From the NCBI GenBank assembly GCA_965368175.1, contig CBDULX010000034.1, positions 1-18,998 of the forward strand: 18,998 nucleotides of DNA, read 5' to 3'. The notes beneath the pieces are model-generated. The model saw nothing but the letters and a program-made list of their open reading frames with translations. It was not told where the DNA came from and ran no database searches. The DNA is from CBDULX01 sp965368175. Lineage in GTDB: Bacteria; Pseudomonadota; Gammaproteobacteria; SZUA-229. Positions 7,031-14,905 of this stretch are shown one piece after another. The first letter of the stretch is position 1. Every line of letters begins with the position of its first letter. Both the position numbers and the translations under genes were made by a program.

Positions 7031-7272
7031 TAGGTCGTGGGAGAGAGCAGCTAAAAACCCCAGCCGGTGTTTACCGGTTGATTCGAAACAGGTGATGAAA
7101 ACCACCTGTATCAGGCTGCCACCGAAGGCGCAACCGCCCGGAAACGCTCAGGTATCAGGACTGCGACCTAATGCTTATCAAGCTAGATGGCTCTGGAGAG
7201 CGGCCAACAGGCCCACCGAAGGGGAAGAGCAGACTCAGTCTGTTATATCTCTCAGGTTACAGGACAGAGGGG
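7031..7272 (+). promoter_or_regulatory. Tandem glycine riboswitch (two aptamers)
   Basis: Two glycine-aptamer cores lie in series upstream of gcvT. Aptamer I (7031-7170) is closed by TAGGTCG pairing with CGACCTA and contains GGGAGAGA, CCACCGAAGGCGCAAC and GCTCAGGTATCAGGAC. Aptamer II (about 7189-7272) is closed by CTCTG pairing with CAGAG and contains GGAGAG, CCACCGAAGGGGAAG, CTCTCAGG and GGACAGAGG. The linker is about 18 nt. Aptamer I has an enlarged arm with two hairpins (CCGG pair and ACAGGTG/CACCTGT). The architecture is that of cooperative glycine riboswitches, and the downstream genes degrade glycine. No intrinsic terminator is visible before gcvT, so control at translation is inferred. 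Confidence 0.93.
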
Positions 7273-7301
7273 CACACATTGAACATCAATGGAGCTAGCC
7301 C

Positions 7302-8384
7302 ATGAGTCAGAAAACACCACTTTATGACAGCCATATCAAATACGGCGGTAAAATCGTTGATTTTGCTGGCTGGGAAATGCCGATCCATTATGGCTCCCAG
7401 GTTGAGGAGCATCATCAGGTGCGCCAGGATGCTGGTATGTTCGATGTGTCCCATATGACCGTGCTCGACCTGAAGGGCGACTCGGTTATTCCATTCCTGC
7501 AATATCTGCTGGCCAATGATGTTTCCAAACTGAAAATTAAAGGCAAAGCCCTGTACAGCTGTATGTTAACCGAGAAGGGCGGAGTGATCGATGATTTGAT
7601 TGTTTACTTTATGAGCAATGACTGGTTCCGTATGGTGGTCAATGCCGCCACCCGTGACAAGGATATTGCCTGGATCACCAGGCAGGCGGCCCAGTTCAGT
7701 GTCGAAGTGGATGAAAAGCCCCTGGCCATGATTGCCGTACAGGGGCCCCATGCCCGTGAAAAAGCGGTTCAGGCTCTACCCGTAGATGTCGGGCAGATGG
7801 CGGCAGACCTCACCCGGTTCCAGGGACTGGACAGTGGAGAGTGGTTCGTCGGTCGTACGGGCTACACCGGTGAGGACGGATTTGAAATTATGCTTCCGGA
7901 AGAAGAAGCGGTCGCTTTATGGGATGCCCTGGCTGATGCCGGGGTAAAACCCTGCGGTCTGGGTGCCCGGGACACCCTTCGTCTGGAAGCCGGCATGAAC
8001 CTGTACGGAACGGATATGGACGAATCTACATCGCCGCTGATTTCCGGACTGGGCTGGACCATCGCCTGGGAACCGGCGGAGCGTAACTTTATTGGCCGTA
8101 GTGCGCTGGAAGCAGAAAAACAGACCGGGGTTGCCCAGAAACTGGTGGGCCTGGTGCTGGAGGACAAAGGTGTGCTGCGCAGTCACCAGAAAGTGATAGT
8201 GGAAGCAGTCGGTGAAGGAGAAGTCACCAGTGGCACCTTCTCGCCCAGCCTGAAACAGGCTATCGCCATGGCCCGTGTGCCGGCGGCAACTACAGATAAA
8301 TGCCAGGTCGACATTCGCGGTAAATTACTGAATGCACGAGTGGTAAAGCCGGTATTTTTCCGTGAAGGAAAATCCTGTCTTTAA
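7302..8384 (+). CDS. gcvT: Aminomethyltransferase, glycine cleavage T protein
   Basis: T protein transfers the methylene group from the aminomethyl-lipoyl arm of GcvH to tetrahydrofolate, releasing ammonia. The 360-aa length is normal. Family segments seen include FAGWEMPIHYGSQVEEH and GMFDVSHM near the N-terminus, GKALYSCMLTEKGGVIDDLI in the folate site region, GRTGYTGEDGFEI and GLGARDTLRLEAGMNLYG, and a C-terminal barrel with VTSGTFSPSL. The ATG at 7302 has GGAG seven bases upstream. It is the first gene of the glycine operon, directly behind the riboswitch. Confidence 0.96.
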   Translation: MSQKTPLYDSHIKYGGKIVDFAGWEMPIHYGSQVEEHHQVRQDAGMFDVSHMTVLDLKGDSVIPFLQYLLANDVSKLKIKGKALYSCMLTEKGGVIDDLIVYFMSNDWFRMVVNAATRDKDIAWITRQAAQFSVEVDEKPLAMIAVQGPHAREKAVQALPVDVGQMAADLTRFQGLDSGEWFVGRTGYTGEDGFEIMLPEEEAVALWDALADAGVKPCGLGARDTLRLEAGMNLYGTDMDESTSPLISGLGWTIAWEPAERNFIGRSALEAEKQTGVAQKLVGLVLEDKGVLRSHQKVIVEAVGEGEVTSGTFSPSLKQAIAMARVPAATTDKCQVDIRGKLLNARVVKPVFFREGKSCL

Positions 8385-8481
8385 TAGGCCTATATTTCGA
8401 CGCGTTTGACATTATACTAGCCTGCAAGAACACTGCGTAAGCAACAAAAAACTGCAATGAAATTACTTGAGGGGATCAACC

Positions 8482-8868
8482 ATGAGTGAAATTCCAACTG
8501 ACCTGAGATACACCAAATCACACGAGTGGGTACGTACCGAAGAAGACGGCACCCTGACGGTAGGCATCACCGATCATGCCCAGGAAGCGCTGGGAGATCT
8601 GGTTTATATTGAACTGCCGGAAGTCGGTGCTGAGATGTCAGCTGAAGAGGCATGCTGTGTTATTGAGTCAGTGAAAGCCGCCTCGGATATTTACATGCCT
8701 ATCAGCGGTGAAATTGCCGAAGTTAACGAAGCTCTGGAGGATGAGCCGGAAATCGTCAACAAATCCGCTTATGACGAGGGCTGGATTTTTAAGGTTATTC
8801 CATCCGATAAAGATGAGCTGGGTCAGTTGATGGACTCCAACGCTTATGAAGCCGAGCTTGAAGAATAA
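8482..8868 (+). CDS. gcvH: Glycine cleavage system H protein
   Basis: Lipoyl carrier of the glycine cleavage complex. The 128-aa product has the lipoylation site at K65 in CCVIESVKAASDIYMP, preceded by DHAQEALGDLVYIELPEVG and followed by the usual ending YDEGWIFKV. The ATG at 8482 has a good Shine-Dalgarno (GAGGGG) about eight bases upstream, which rules out the TTG at 8467 that falls in that site. It lies 97 bp after gcvT; the gap contains TTGACA and TATACT but not at promoter spacing. An internal transcript start or processing is possible, but co-transcription with gcvT is the simplest reading. Confidence 0.96.
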   Translation: MSEIPTDLRYTKSHEWVRTEEDGTLTVGITDHAQEALGDLVYIELPEVGAEMSAEEACCVIESVKAASDIYMPISGEIAEVNEALEDEPEIVNKSAYDEGWIFKVIPSDKDELGQLMDSNAYEAELEE

Positions 8869-8894
8869 GTTTTGAAATTGAGTAGTAATTAATC

Positions 8895-10256
8895 ATGCCT
8901 TTTATACCCCATACAGACGAAGAGATTCGAGACATGCTGTCGGCCATTGGTGTCGACAGCATCGAGAATTTATTTGATGAAATTCCAAAATCCCTCAGAA
9001 TCCAGGGGCTGGATAAGGTGCCTACGGGTATCAGCGAAATGGAAGTGGCCCGACTGATGTTCGATCGTGCTGCTGAAAATGGTCAGCCGGTCTGTTTTCT
9101 GGGTGCGGGTGCCTACGATCATCATGTCCCTTCGGCTGTGTGGCAGATTGCTACCCGTGGCGAATATTACACTGCATATACTCCGTATCAGGCGGAAGCT
9201 TCACAGGGTACCCTGCAGCTGATTTATGAATTCCAGAGCATGATGACCGCATTGAACGGTATGGATGTATCCAATGCTTCGCTTTACGACGGCGCCTCCG
9301 GTCTGGCAGAAGCTGTGCTGATGGCTGTACGTGCTAACCGTAAGTCTAAATCTCGAAAAATCCTGATGCCCCGTACCTTGAATCCAGTGTATAGCAGGGT
9401 GACGCACAGCATCGTCAAACATCAGAACATAGAACTGGAAGAGCTGCCCTATGATCCAGCTTCAGGGCTCACCCTGATGGATAAGCTGAAGGACTACGAA
9501 GGCGAAGACATTACGGCACTGGTGATTTCCCAGCCCACCTTCTTTGGGACACTGGAAGATGTCGATGCTCTCACTAACTGGGCTCATAATAATGGAGCAC
9601 TGGTGATAGCGGTGGTTAACCCTTTGAGTCTGGCCATGTTGAAACCACCGGGTGAATGGGGTGATACGGGAGTTGATATCGCCTGTGGTGATGGTCAGCC
9701 TCTGGGCGCGACGCTGTCTTCCGGTGGACCCTATTATGGATTTATATGCTGCAAGCAGGCTTATGTGCGGCAGATGCCTGGTCGTATTGTGGGGCGAACT
9801 GTGGATCTGGATGGCAAGGAAGGATTCGTGCTCACTCTACAGGCCCGTGAGCAGCATATCCGTCGTTCCAAAGCGACCTCGAACATCTGTACCAATCAGG
9901 GCCTGGTAGTAACGGCATCCACTATTCATATGGCCATCATGGGGCCTTATGGTTTGCAACAGGTCGCCACTCAGTGCCATAACAATACCCGCCAGCTGGT
10001 TGAAAAATTAACCTCTATCAAGGGGGTGAAGGCCGCATTTGGCACTGCTTATTTTCACGAAGCAGTATTACAGCTGGATAAGCCGGTGTCAGAGGTACTG
10101 GAAAAACTGGAACAGGCCAATATTCTGGGCGGCTATGACCTGTCTGACGATTACCCTCAGCTGGGTAATGCCCTGCTGGTATGTGCAACCGAATTGCGCA
10201 GCGAATCGGATATTGAACAATATGTCGGCCAGCTGACCGCAATCATGGGTGAATAA
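8895..10256 (+). CDS. gcvPA: Glycine dehydrogenase (decarboxylating) subunit 1
   Basis: N-terminal half of the P protein, which decarboxylates glycine and loads the aminomethyl group on GcvH. The 453-aa product begins MPFIPHTDEEIRDMLSAIGV and contains FLGAGAYDHHVPSAV, YTAYTPYQAEASQGTLQ and SNASLYDGAS, hallmarks of subunit 1 of the split enzyme. It forms a two-plus-two assembly with GcvPB in characterised relatives. Enterobacteria carry a single fused GcvP, so this form separates the organism from them. It sits 26 bp after gcvH and only 2 bp before gcvPB, consistent with stoichiometric production of the two subunits. Confidence 0.96.
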   Translation: MPFIPHTDEEIRDMLSAIGVDSIENLFDEIPKSLRIQGLDKVPTGISEMEVARLMFDRAAENGQPVCFLGAGAYDHHVPSAVWQIATRGEYYTAYTPYQAEASQGTLQLIYEFQSMMTALNGMDVSNASLYDGASGLAEAVLMAVRANRKSKSRKILMPRTLNPVYSRVTHSIVKHQNIELEELPYDPASGLTLMDKLKDYEGEDITALVISQPTFFGTLEDVDALTNWAHNNGALVIAVVNPLSLAMLKPPGEWGDTGVDIACGDGQPLGATLSSGGPYYGFICCKQAYVRQMPGRIVGRTVDLDGKEGFVLTLQAREQHIRRSKATSNICTNQGLVVTASTIHMAIMGPYGLQQVATQCHNNTRQLVEKLTSIKGVKAAFGTAYFHEAVLQLDKPVSEVLEKLEQANILGGYDLSDDYPQLGNALLVCATELRSESDIEQYVGQLTAIMGE

Positions 10257-10258
10257 TT

Positions 10259-11710
10259 ATGTTGATTTTTGAACATTCAGCCAGAGGTCGCAAAACACGA
10301 CATCAGGCGCCAGAAGTAAATCTTGAAGTGAGCGATATTCCCCTGTCTTTATTGCGTCAACAGCCCGCCGGTTTACCGCAAGTTTCAGAAGGGCAGGTGG
10401 TGCGTCATTATACGGCGCTGTCACAGAAAAACTTTGCCATCGATACCCATTTTTACCCACTGGGTTCCTGCACCATGAAGTACAACCCAAGGGTGTGTAA
10501 TTCCACCGCCATGATGCCGGGTTTTGTCTCCCGTCATCCATTGGCGAGCAATAATTTCAGTCAGGGTTTCATGGCCTGTATCTATGAATTACAGGATATG
10601 CTGTGCGAAGTCACTGGCATGAGTGGTTTTTCTCTCACGCCCATGGCCGGAGCTCAGGGTGAGTTTGCCGGTGTGGCCATGATCCGTGCTTATCACGATG
10701 CCAACAATGACATTGACCGCAGGGAAATCCTGGTGCCCGATGCGGCCCATGGTACCAACCCGGCCACGGCCACCATGTGTGGTTTCACTGTGAAAGAAAT
10801 CCCCACGCTGGCGAATGGCGATGTGGATATAGATGCACTGAAAGCGGCGGTGGGGCCTCAAACCGCGGGCCTGATGTTGACCAATCCATCGACACTGGGT
10901 GTATTCGAGCGCAACATCGAAGCTATCGCAAAAATTATTCATGCAGCCGGTGGGTTGCTTTATTACGATGGCGCCAACCTGAATGCCATTCTGGGTAAGA
11001 TCCGGCCTGGCGATATGGGCTTTGATGTTATCCATTCCAATTTGCATAAAACCTTTTCCACACCCCATGGTGGAGGCGGTCCGGGTTCCGGTGCTATTGG
11101 TGTGTCGAAACGTCTTAAGCCCTTCCTGCCTATACCCATGGTGACCAGGGATAATGATCAGTACCGTTGGCTGACCGAGGCGGATTGTCCGCAGAGTATT
11201 GGTTTTTTGAGTGCCTTCATGGGCAATGCAGGCGTATTGTTGCGGGCCTATGTGTATATGCGCCTGCTGGGTCGTGAAGGCATGCAGCGGGTGGCCGAGT
11301 TTGCCACACTGAATGCCAACTACATGATGGCCGAGTTAAAAAAACGAGGTTTCCAGGCGGCAATTCCCGATCGTTATGCGTCTCATGAATTTATTATTAC
11401 CCTGAAGAAGCAGTCCAGGGAATACGGAGTCAGCGCAATGGATTTTGCCAAGCGACTGCTGGATCTTGGTTATCACGCACCAACCACCTATTTTCCTTTG
11501 CTGGTACCGGAATGTCTGCTGATCGAGCCCACCGAAACTGAAGCCAGGGAAGCGCTGGATGGCTTCATAGAGGCTATGGTTCAGATACAGCTAGAAGCCG
11601 AAACCGATCCAGATTTATTACACGGTGCGCCTTATACCCTGCCGGTGAAACGGCTGGATGAAGTACGGGCCGCCAAACAGTTAGACCTTGCGTTCAAGCT
11701 GGCTGACTAA
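10259..11710 (+). CDS. gcvPB: Glycine dehydrogenase (decarboxylating) subunit 2
   Basis: PLP-bearing half of the split P protein. The 483-aa product has NFAIDTHFYPLGSCTMKYNP near residues 58-77, the PLP-domain segment VPDAAHGTNPATA, and the cofactor lysine K264 in SNLHKTFSTPHGGGGPGSG. The C-terminal part has HAPTTYFPLLVPECLLIEPTE as in the family. The ATG at 10259 follows the gcvPA stop by 2 bp. With GcvT, GcvH and GcvPA it completes the dedicated glycine cleavage proteins; the shared L protein (dihydrolipoamide dehydrogenase) is not in this window. Confidence 0.96.
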   Translation: MLIFEHSARGRKTRHQAPEVNLEVSDIPLSLLRQQPAGLPQVSEGQVVRHYTALSQKNFAIDTHFYPLGSCTMKYNPRVCNSTAMMPGFVSRHPLASNNFSQGFMACIYELQDMLCEVTGMSGFSLTPMAGAQGEFAGVAMIRAYHDANNDIDRREILVPDAAHGTNPATATMCGFTVKEIPTLANGDVDIDALKAAVGPQTAGLMLTNPSTLGVFERNIEAIAKIIHAAGGLLYYDGANLNAILGKIRPGDMGFDVIHSNLHKTFSTPHGGGGPGSGAIGVSKRLKPFLPIPMVTRDNDQYRWLTEADCPQSIGFLSAFMGNAGVLLRAYVYMRLLGREGMQRVAEFATLNANYMMAELKKRGFQAAIPDRYASHEFIITLKKQSREYGVSAMDFAKRLLDLGYHAPTTYFPLLVPECLLIEPTETEAREALDGFIEAMVQIQLEAETDPDLLHGAPYTLPVKRLDEVRAAKQLDLAFKLAD

Positions 11711-11734
11711 GCGAGGTTAGCGGCAGATTTTAAA

Positions 11735-12097
11735 ATGGCATACAGCGGCAATACAGGCATTAAAAGAATTGTAATGGCCGGTCTTTATTCGTGGCAGGGA
11801 ATAAGGGCGGCGTTCAAACATGAAGCGGCTTTCCGACAGGAGCTTCTGCTGGCCATAGTGCTGCTACCGCTGGCATTCTGGCTGGGTGATACAGGCATGG
11901 AAGTTGCCCTGATGGTGGCCTGCGTGGTGCTGGTGCTGATTGTCGAAATAATCAACTCGGCCATAGAGGCAGTGGTTGATCGATTTGGTATGGAGCAGCA
12001 TGAGCTTTGTGGGCGTGCCAAGGATATGGGCTCTGCTGCAGTTCTATTTTCTTTGATTAACCTGGCGCTGGTCTGGGCACTGGTTCTTTTCTATTAG
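11735..12097 (+). CDS. dgkA: Diacylglycerol kinase (prokaryotic, DgkA)
   Basis: Small inner-membrane kinase that phosphorylates diacylglycerol to phosphatidate. The 120-aa protein has an amphipathic N-terminus, then three membrane helices (about residues 36-51, 56-73 and 101-119). The active-site signature VEIINSAIEAVVDRFG places the key residues at E71, N74 and E78, and HELCGRAKDMGSAAV follows as in E. coli DgkA. It begins 24 bp after gcvPB on the same strand with no terminator between, so it probably rides on the riboswitch-controlled transcript. There is no obvious metabolic link to glycine. Its stop codon is 12 bp from that of the convergent GGDEF gene. Confidence 0.95.
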   Translation: MAYSGNTGIKRIVMAGLYSWQGIRAAFKHEAAFRQELLLAIVLLPLAFWLGDTGMEVALMVACVVLVLIVEIINSAIEAVVDRFGMEQHELCGRAKDMGSAAVLFSLINLALVWALVLFY

Positions 12098-12109
12098 CGG
12101 TTCCATGGT

Positions 12110-12802
12110 TTAATTTGTAACTACCTGGTTACGTCCGTTTTCCTTAGCCTTGTATAAAGCAATATCAGCACGATTGAGTAGTGATGTAATACTGTCATCT
12201 TTATTGCGGAACTGGGTCACTCCAAAGCTGCAGGTAACCTGGCCAACCTTATCAAAGGTATGTTCAGCGACCGCCTGACAAAGGCGTTCTGCGTGATGCT
12301 GTGTATTTTCAAGATTGGCATTCTGTACCAGAATAATAAATTCTTCACCGCCGTAACGGGCAAAAATATCCGATGATCGATTACGACTGGTCACCAGCTT
12401 ACAGAAATCTATTAGAACTTTATCCCCTGCCTGATGACCAAACTGGTCATTGATACGCTTGAAATAATCTATGTCCATGCTAATAATTGAAAACAGACCG
12501 CCATATCGGTTGGCGCGATCTATTTCAGTTTCCAGAAAATGATTGAACTGCATGCGGTTGTAAATGCCAGTTAAGCCATCAATGGTGGCAATTTCAACCA
12601 GGGTATGGCTCAGAATCCGGTTTTTCGCTAGCAGGTAACCAAAAAAGATTCCGGCAATAACCGGAACATAAAAGTTGATCAGCTGTATATCGCCATGGAT
12701 GGTAACTGAATGTAGAACTTCAAGTACTGATGTCAGTATGCTGGACAGAAAGATGTAGTAGATGTAAATCCAGACCTGTTGTTGTTCTTTGTTTAAAGCC
12801 AT
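12110..12802 (-). CDS. Membrane-bound GGDEF diguanylate cyclase
   Basis: A 230-aa protein with two predicted membrane helices at the N-terminus (around WIYIYYIFLSSILTSVLEVL and INFYVPVIAGIFFGYLLA) and a C-terminal GGDEF domain. The domain starts at IDGLTGIYNRMQFNHFL, has the metal site segment MDIDYFKRINDQFGHQAGD, and an intact active loop RYGGEEF. RSSD sits five residues before GGEEF, a complete RxxD inhibitory site for c-di-GMP. There is no EAL or sensory domain, so it is predicted to be an active enzyme making c-di-GMP with feedback control. The ATG at 12802 is preferred; an in-frame TTG at 12859 would add 19 residues. It is divergent from the next gene and convergent with dgkA. Confidence 0.9.
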   Translation of the reverse strand: MALNKEQQQVWIYIYYIFLSSILTSVLEVLHSVTIHGDIQLINFYVPVIAGIFFGYLLAKNRILSHTLVEIATIDGLTGIYNRMQFNHFLETEIDRANRYGGLFSIISMDIDYFKRINDQFGHQAGDKVLIDFCKLVTSRNRSSDIFARYGGEEFIILVQNANLENTQHHAERLCQAVAEHTFDKVGQVTCSFGVTQFRNKDDSITSLLNRADIALYKAKENGRNQVVTN

Positions 12803-12886
12803 TTCTATGTTTATGTCCTGAGCACTGTTGTTTAATAGTATAGTTACAATTTTAAACAATTTAATAATAGCGTTCTGGAGGAAATA

Positions 12887-13462
12887 ATGAAAATAATTCC
12901 ATTAATTCTGTTTTTATTGTTTTTTATCGGTCAGGCTCAGGCCAGGCAGCTTGAGGATGTGGAGTTTGAAGAGCAATTATCGCTCACAGCTGATGATTCA
13001 CCGTTAAAGCTTAATGGTTTGGGTATTCGTTATAAATTCTTTTTTAAAATTTATATTGCGGCACTTTATGTGGAGAAACTTACTCACAAGGCGGATGATT
13101 TGATCAACGCTAAAGGCGCTAAACGAATACAAATGTATTTTTTGTATGATGAAGTGACTAAAGAAAAGCTGGTGAATGGCTGGCTGGAAGGTTTCCAGAA
13201 TAATTTAGGTGAACAGGAGTTTCAGGATTTAGAGTCTCGTATAGAACAGTTTAATGCTATGTTTGAAACTGTTAACAGGGGCGACCAGATTTTGCTGGAC
13301 TATTTGCCGGCTAAAGGCACCCGGGTGACGATTAAAAATAAGCTCCGCGGTGTGATCGAGGGTGCAGATTTTTATGCGGCTTTAATGAAAATCTGGCTGG
13401 GCGATTCGCCGGTGAAACAAGATCTGAAAAATGCCATGCTTGGGATAGAAGACGACTTCTAG
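12887..13462 (+). CDS. Exported chalcone-isomerase-like protein
   Basis: A 191-aa protein with a clear signal peptide (MKIIPLILFLLFFIGQAQA, cleavage after about residue 19) and the bacterial chalcone-isomerase-like fold (Pfam Chalcone_3 type). The conserved LNGLGIRYKFFFKIYIAALY segment lies at about residues 43-62, and AKGTRVTIKNKLRGVIEGADFYAALMKIWLGDSPV near the C-terminus. Bacterial members are periplasmic and mostly without known activity, and true chalcone isomerisation should not be assumed. The start has a strong GGAGGAA ribosome site six to eight bases upstream. Its TAG stop lies within the CTAG that borders the 67-bp inverted-repeat element. Confidence 0.87.
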   Translation: MKIIPLILFLLFFIGQAQARQLEDVEFEEQLSLTADDSPLKLNGLGIRYKFFFKIYIAALYVEKLTHKADDLINAKGAKRIQMYFLYDEVTKEKLVNGWLEGFQNNLGEQEFQDLESRIEQFNAMFETVNRGDQILLDYLPAKGTRVTIKNKLRGVIEGADFYAALMKIWLGDSPVKQDLKNAMLGIEDDF

Positions 13463-13533
13463 CGAACCTCTGATTAGGTCTGGGCGCTTTTAGTTAGTAT
13501 AAAACAATCACGAATTGATCAGAGGTTCCCTAG
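13459..13533. mobile_element. 67-bp mini inverted-repeat element flanked by CTAG
   Basis: CTAG occurs at 13459-13462 and again at 13530-13533. Just inside are inverted ends with an 11-bp perfect core: GAACCTCTGAT (13464-13474) and ATCAGAGGTTC (13518-13528). A 4-bp CTAG repeat fits the YTAR target duplication reported for IS5-type transposases, so this may be a very small non-autonomous derivative; that is inference. It has no coding capacity. In RNA the ends could form an 11-bp stem between two convergent genes and may act as a transcription barrier. Confidence 0.6.
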
Positions 13534-14078
13534 GCTATTGTCATTAATGCCGATTGAATGGCTTCTGAATCCTGGTAGATGGCATCCAGTAGTTGAGATA
13601 GTGTTTCATTAACATCATTGAGTGATGATACCGAGTTCAACTGCAATAAATAGAGTGCAGCATTGCAACTGGCAAAATAGCTGGCGGGTTGTTCGTTGTT
13701 CCGATGCATAGAAGAAAGATCAAGGGTTTTTTCAATATCCAGTTGTGCCATGTGTTCGGCATTCAGTTCCATTTCCTTCAGGTTGTTACCAGTCTCTACG
13801 GCCAGGCCATTGTTCAGGGCTATTACTTCATTATTTAGTAGACGCCTGGAGTCGCGTAATGGCTCAATTATAGCTTGCCAGGGCTGGGCTACCGCTATCA
13901 ATTGCCGGATGTTGTCTGAGCTTAGTTTCACTCTGTTGTCACCGGCCCAGCAACAGTACAGCAACAGATTTACATCAGTTTTATAGCCGTTCTGCAGGGC
14001 CAGGCAGGCCTGTTCAACTCCTGGAATTTGATACACCTGAATCGAGTAATTCCAGAATTCACTGTCGGGGAAATTCAT
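13530..14078 (-). CDS. TIGR02444 family protein of unknown function
   Basis: A 182-aa cytoplasmic, mostly helical protein. The N-terminal pattern FWNYSIQVYQIPGVEQACLALQNGYKTDVNLLLYCCW is characteristic of the TIGR02444 (DUF2390) family found in proteobacteria. No catalytic motif or cofactor site is visible and I assign no function. The ATG at 14078 is followed by MNFPDSEFWN, matching the family's short lead before FW. Its stop codon TAG is read from the right-hand CTAG of the inverted-repeat element. It is downstream of the FrnE-like gene on the same strand with a 53-bp gap, so they may be co-transcribed. Confidence 0.8.
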   Translation of the reverse strand: MNFPDSEFWNYSIQVYQIPGVEQACLALQNGYKTDVNLLLYCCWAGDNRVKLSSDNIRQLIAVAQPWQAIIEPLRDSRRLLNNEVIALNNGLAVETGNNLKEMELNAEHMAQLDIEKTLDLSSMHRNNEQPASYFASCNAALYLLQLNSVSSLNDVNETLSQLLDAIYQDSEAIQSALMTIA

Positions 14079-14131
14079 ATTTTTAAGTTCTAGCTACTTA
14101 CAGGTTAGACATTAAGACTAGTCAATTTTTA

Positions 14132-14776
14132 TCAGGATGTCAGTTTATGGGCGGCCTGAAACAGCATTTTTTTATCCACCACCCCAGTGAAAACCTCTTT
14201 ACCTATGACACAAGTCGGAACGCTTCGGGCCTGTATTGCCCCTGCATATTGTAGATAGGGCAGCAGGGCTCGTGGAGTTGCTTCAGCAGGCCCGTCTGCA
14301 TGAGGGTCACTCCAGGCTTCTGCAATTATTGAATTGGGGATATCATATTGACTGGCGATGTCGCGTAAGACCTGCTCATCACCTATGTTGAGGCCGTCGA
14401 CGAAGTAAGCTTCGAACAGGCGATCATGTAGTGGGTAAAAATATTCAGCACCCAGTAACTTGGCCTGTTCCGCCAGTAGCAGGGCCTTTCTGGAATTGGC
14501 GCAGACGGTGTAATCGGATAGCTGTATGTTCTCTTCTACCGCCAGTCGCTTCAGATTAGTGATCAGGCTGTTCCAGGTATCTTCGGAATAATTCAGCATA
14601 GCCACCGGTTGTCCTTCGACCGGAGTATCCGGATGGATTTCAACCAGGCACCAGTTGATTTTTAAATTATATTCATCACGCAGGCTATTTAAACGTCGAT
14701 GACCAACGAAACAAAATGGACAGATATAATCGCTGATTACCGATATTTTTAATTCTGGTTTGCTGTGTACAGCCAT
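14132..14776 (-). CDS. DsbA-family thioredoxin-fold oxidoreductase (FrnE-like)
   Basis: A 214-aa protein of the DsbA superfamily without a signal peptide, so cytoplasmic, as in the FrnE/2-hydroxychromene-2-carboxylate isomerase-like branch. After strand ISVISDYICPFCFVG comes the CPFC active site (C19 and C22), then a helical insertion, and a cis-proline loop ARSVPTCVIGKEVFTG near residues 183-198. Both cysteines are kept, so a thiol-disulfide role is likely and isomerase activity less so. A third Cys follows the cis-Pro (VPTC), where relatives often have Phe. The ATG at 14776 gives the standard short N-terminus. It is divergent from the exported small protein gene with a 129-bp gap. Confidence 0.88.
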   Translation of the reverse strand: MAVHSKPELKISVISDYICPFCFVGHRRLNSLRDEYNLKINWCLVEIHPDTPVEGQPVAMLNYSEDTWNSLITNLKRLAVEENIQLSDYTVCANSRKALLLAEQAKLLGAEYFYPLHDRLFEAYFVDGLNIGDEQVLRDIASQYDIPNSIIAEAWSDPHADGPAEATPRALLPYLQYAGAIQARSVPTCVIGKEVFTGVVDKKMLFQAAHKLTS

Positions 14777-14905
14777 GATAATTCCAGTCAGTCGTTAGTC
14801 AGACAATAATCTGACTGGCTGCCAGATGCAATTATTTCGACTCAATCCATAACCAACGATTCAGCTTGGGCTATTATTGGGATAATCGATTGCTTCAGGT
14901 ATGAC

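Noticed and set aside
8405..8418. TTGACA followed by TATACT between gcvT and gcvH as an internal promoter
   Set aside because: The two hexamers are only a base or two apart and cannot serve as a -35/-10 pair; neither has a good partner at 16-18 bp.
10589..11068. 159-aa minus-strand open frame within gcvPB
   Set aside because: It is the reverse of the PLP-binding domain coding sequence and arises from codon bias.
12887..13462. The chalcone-isomerase-like gene and neighbouring GGDEF gene as a flavonoid-sensing system
   Set aside because: Bacterial members of this fold usually lack proven isomerase activity, and divergent placement alone does not support a shared system.
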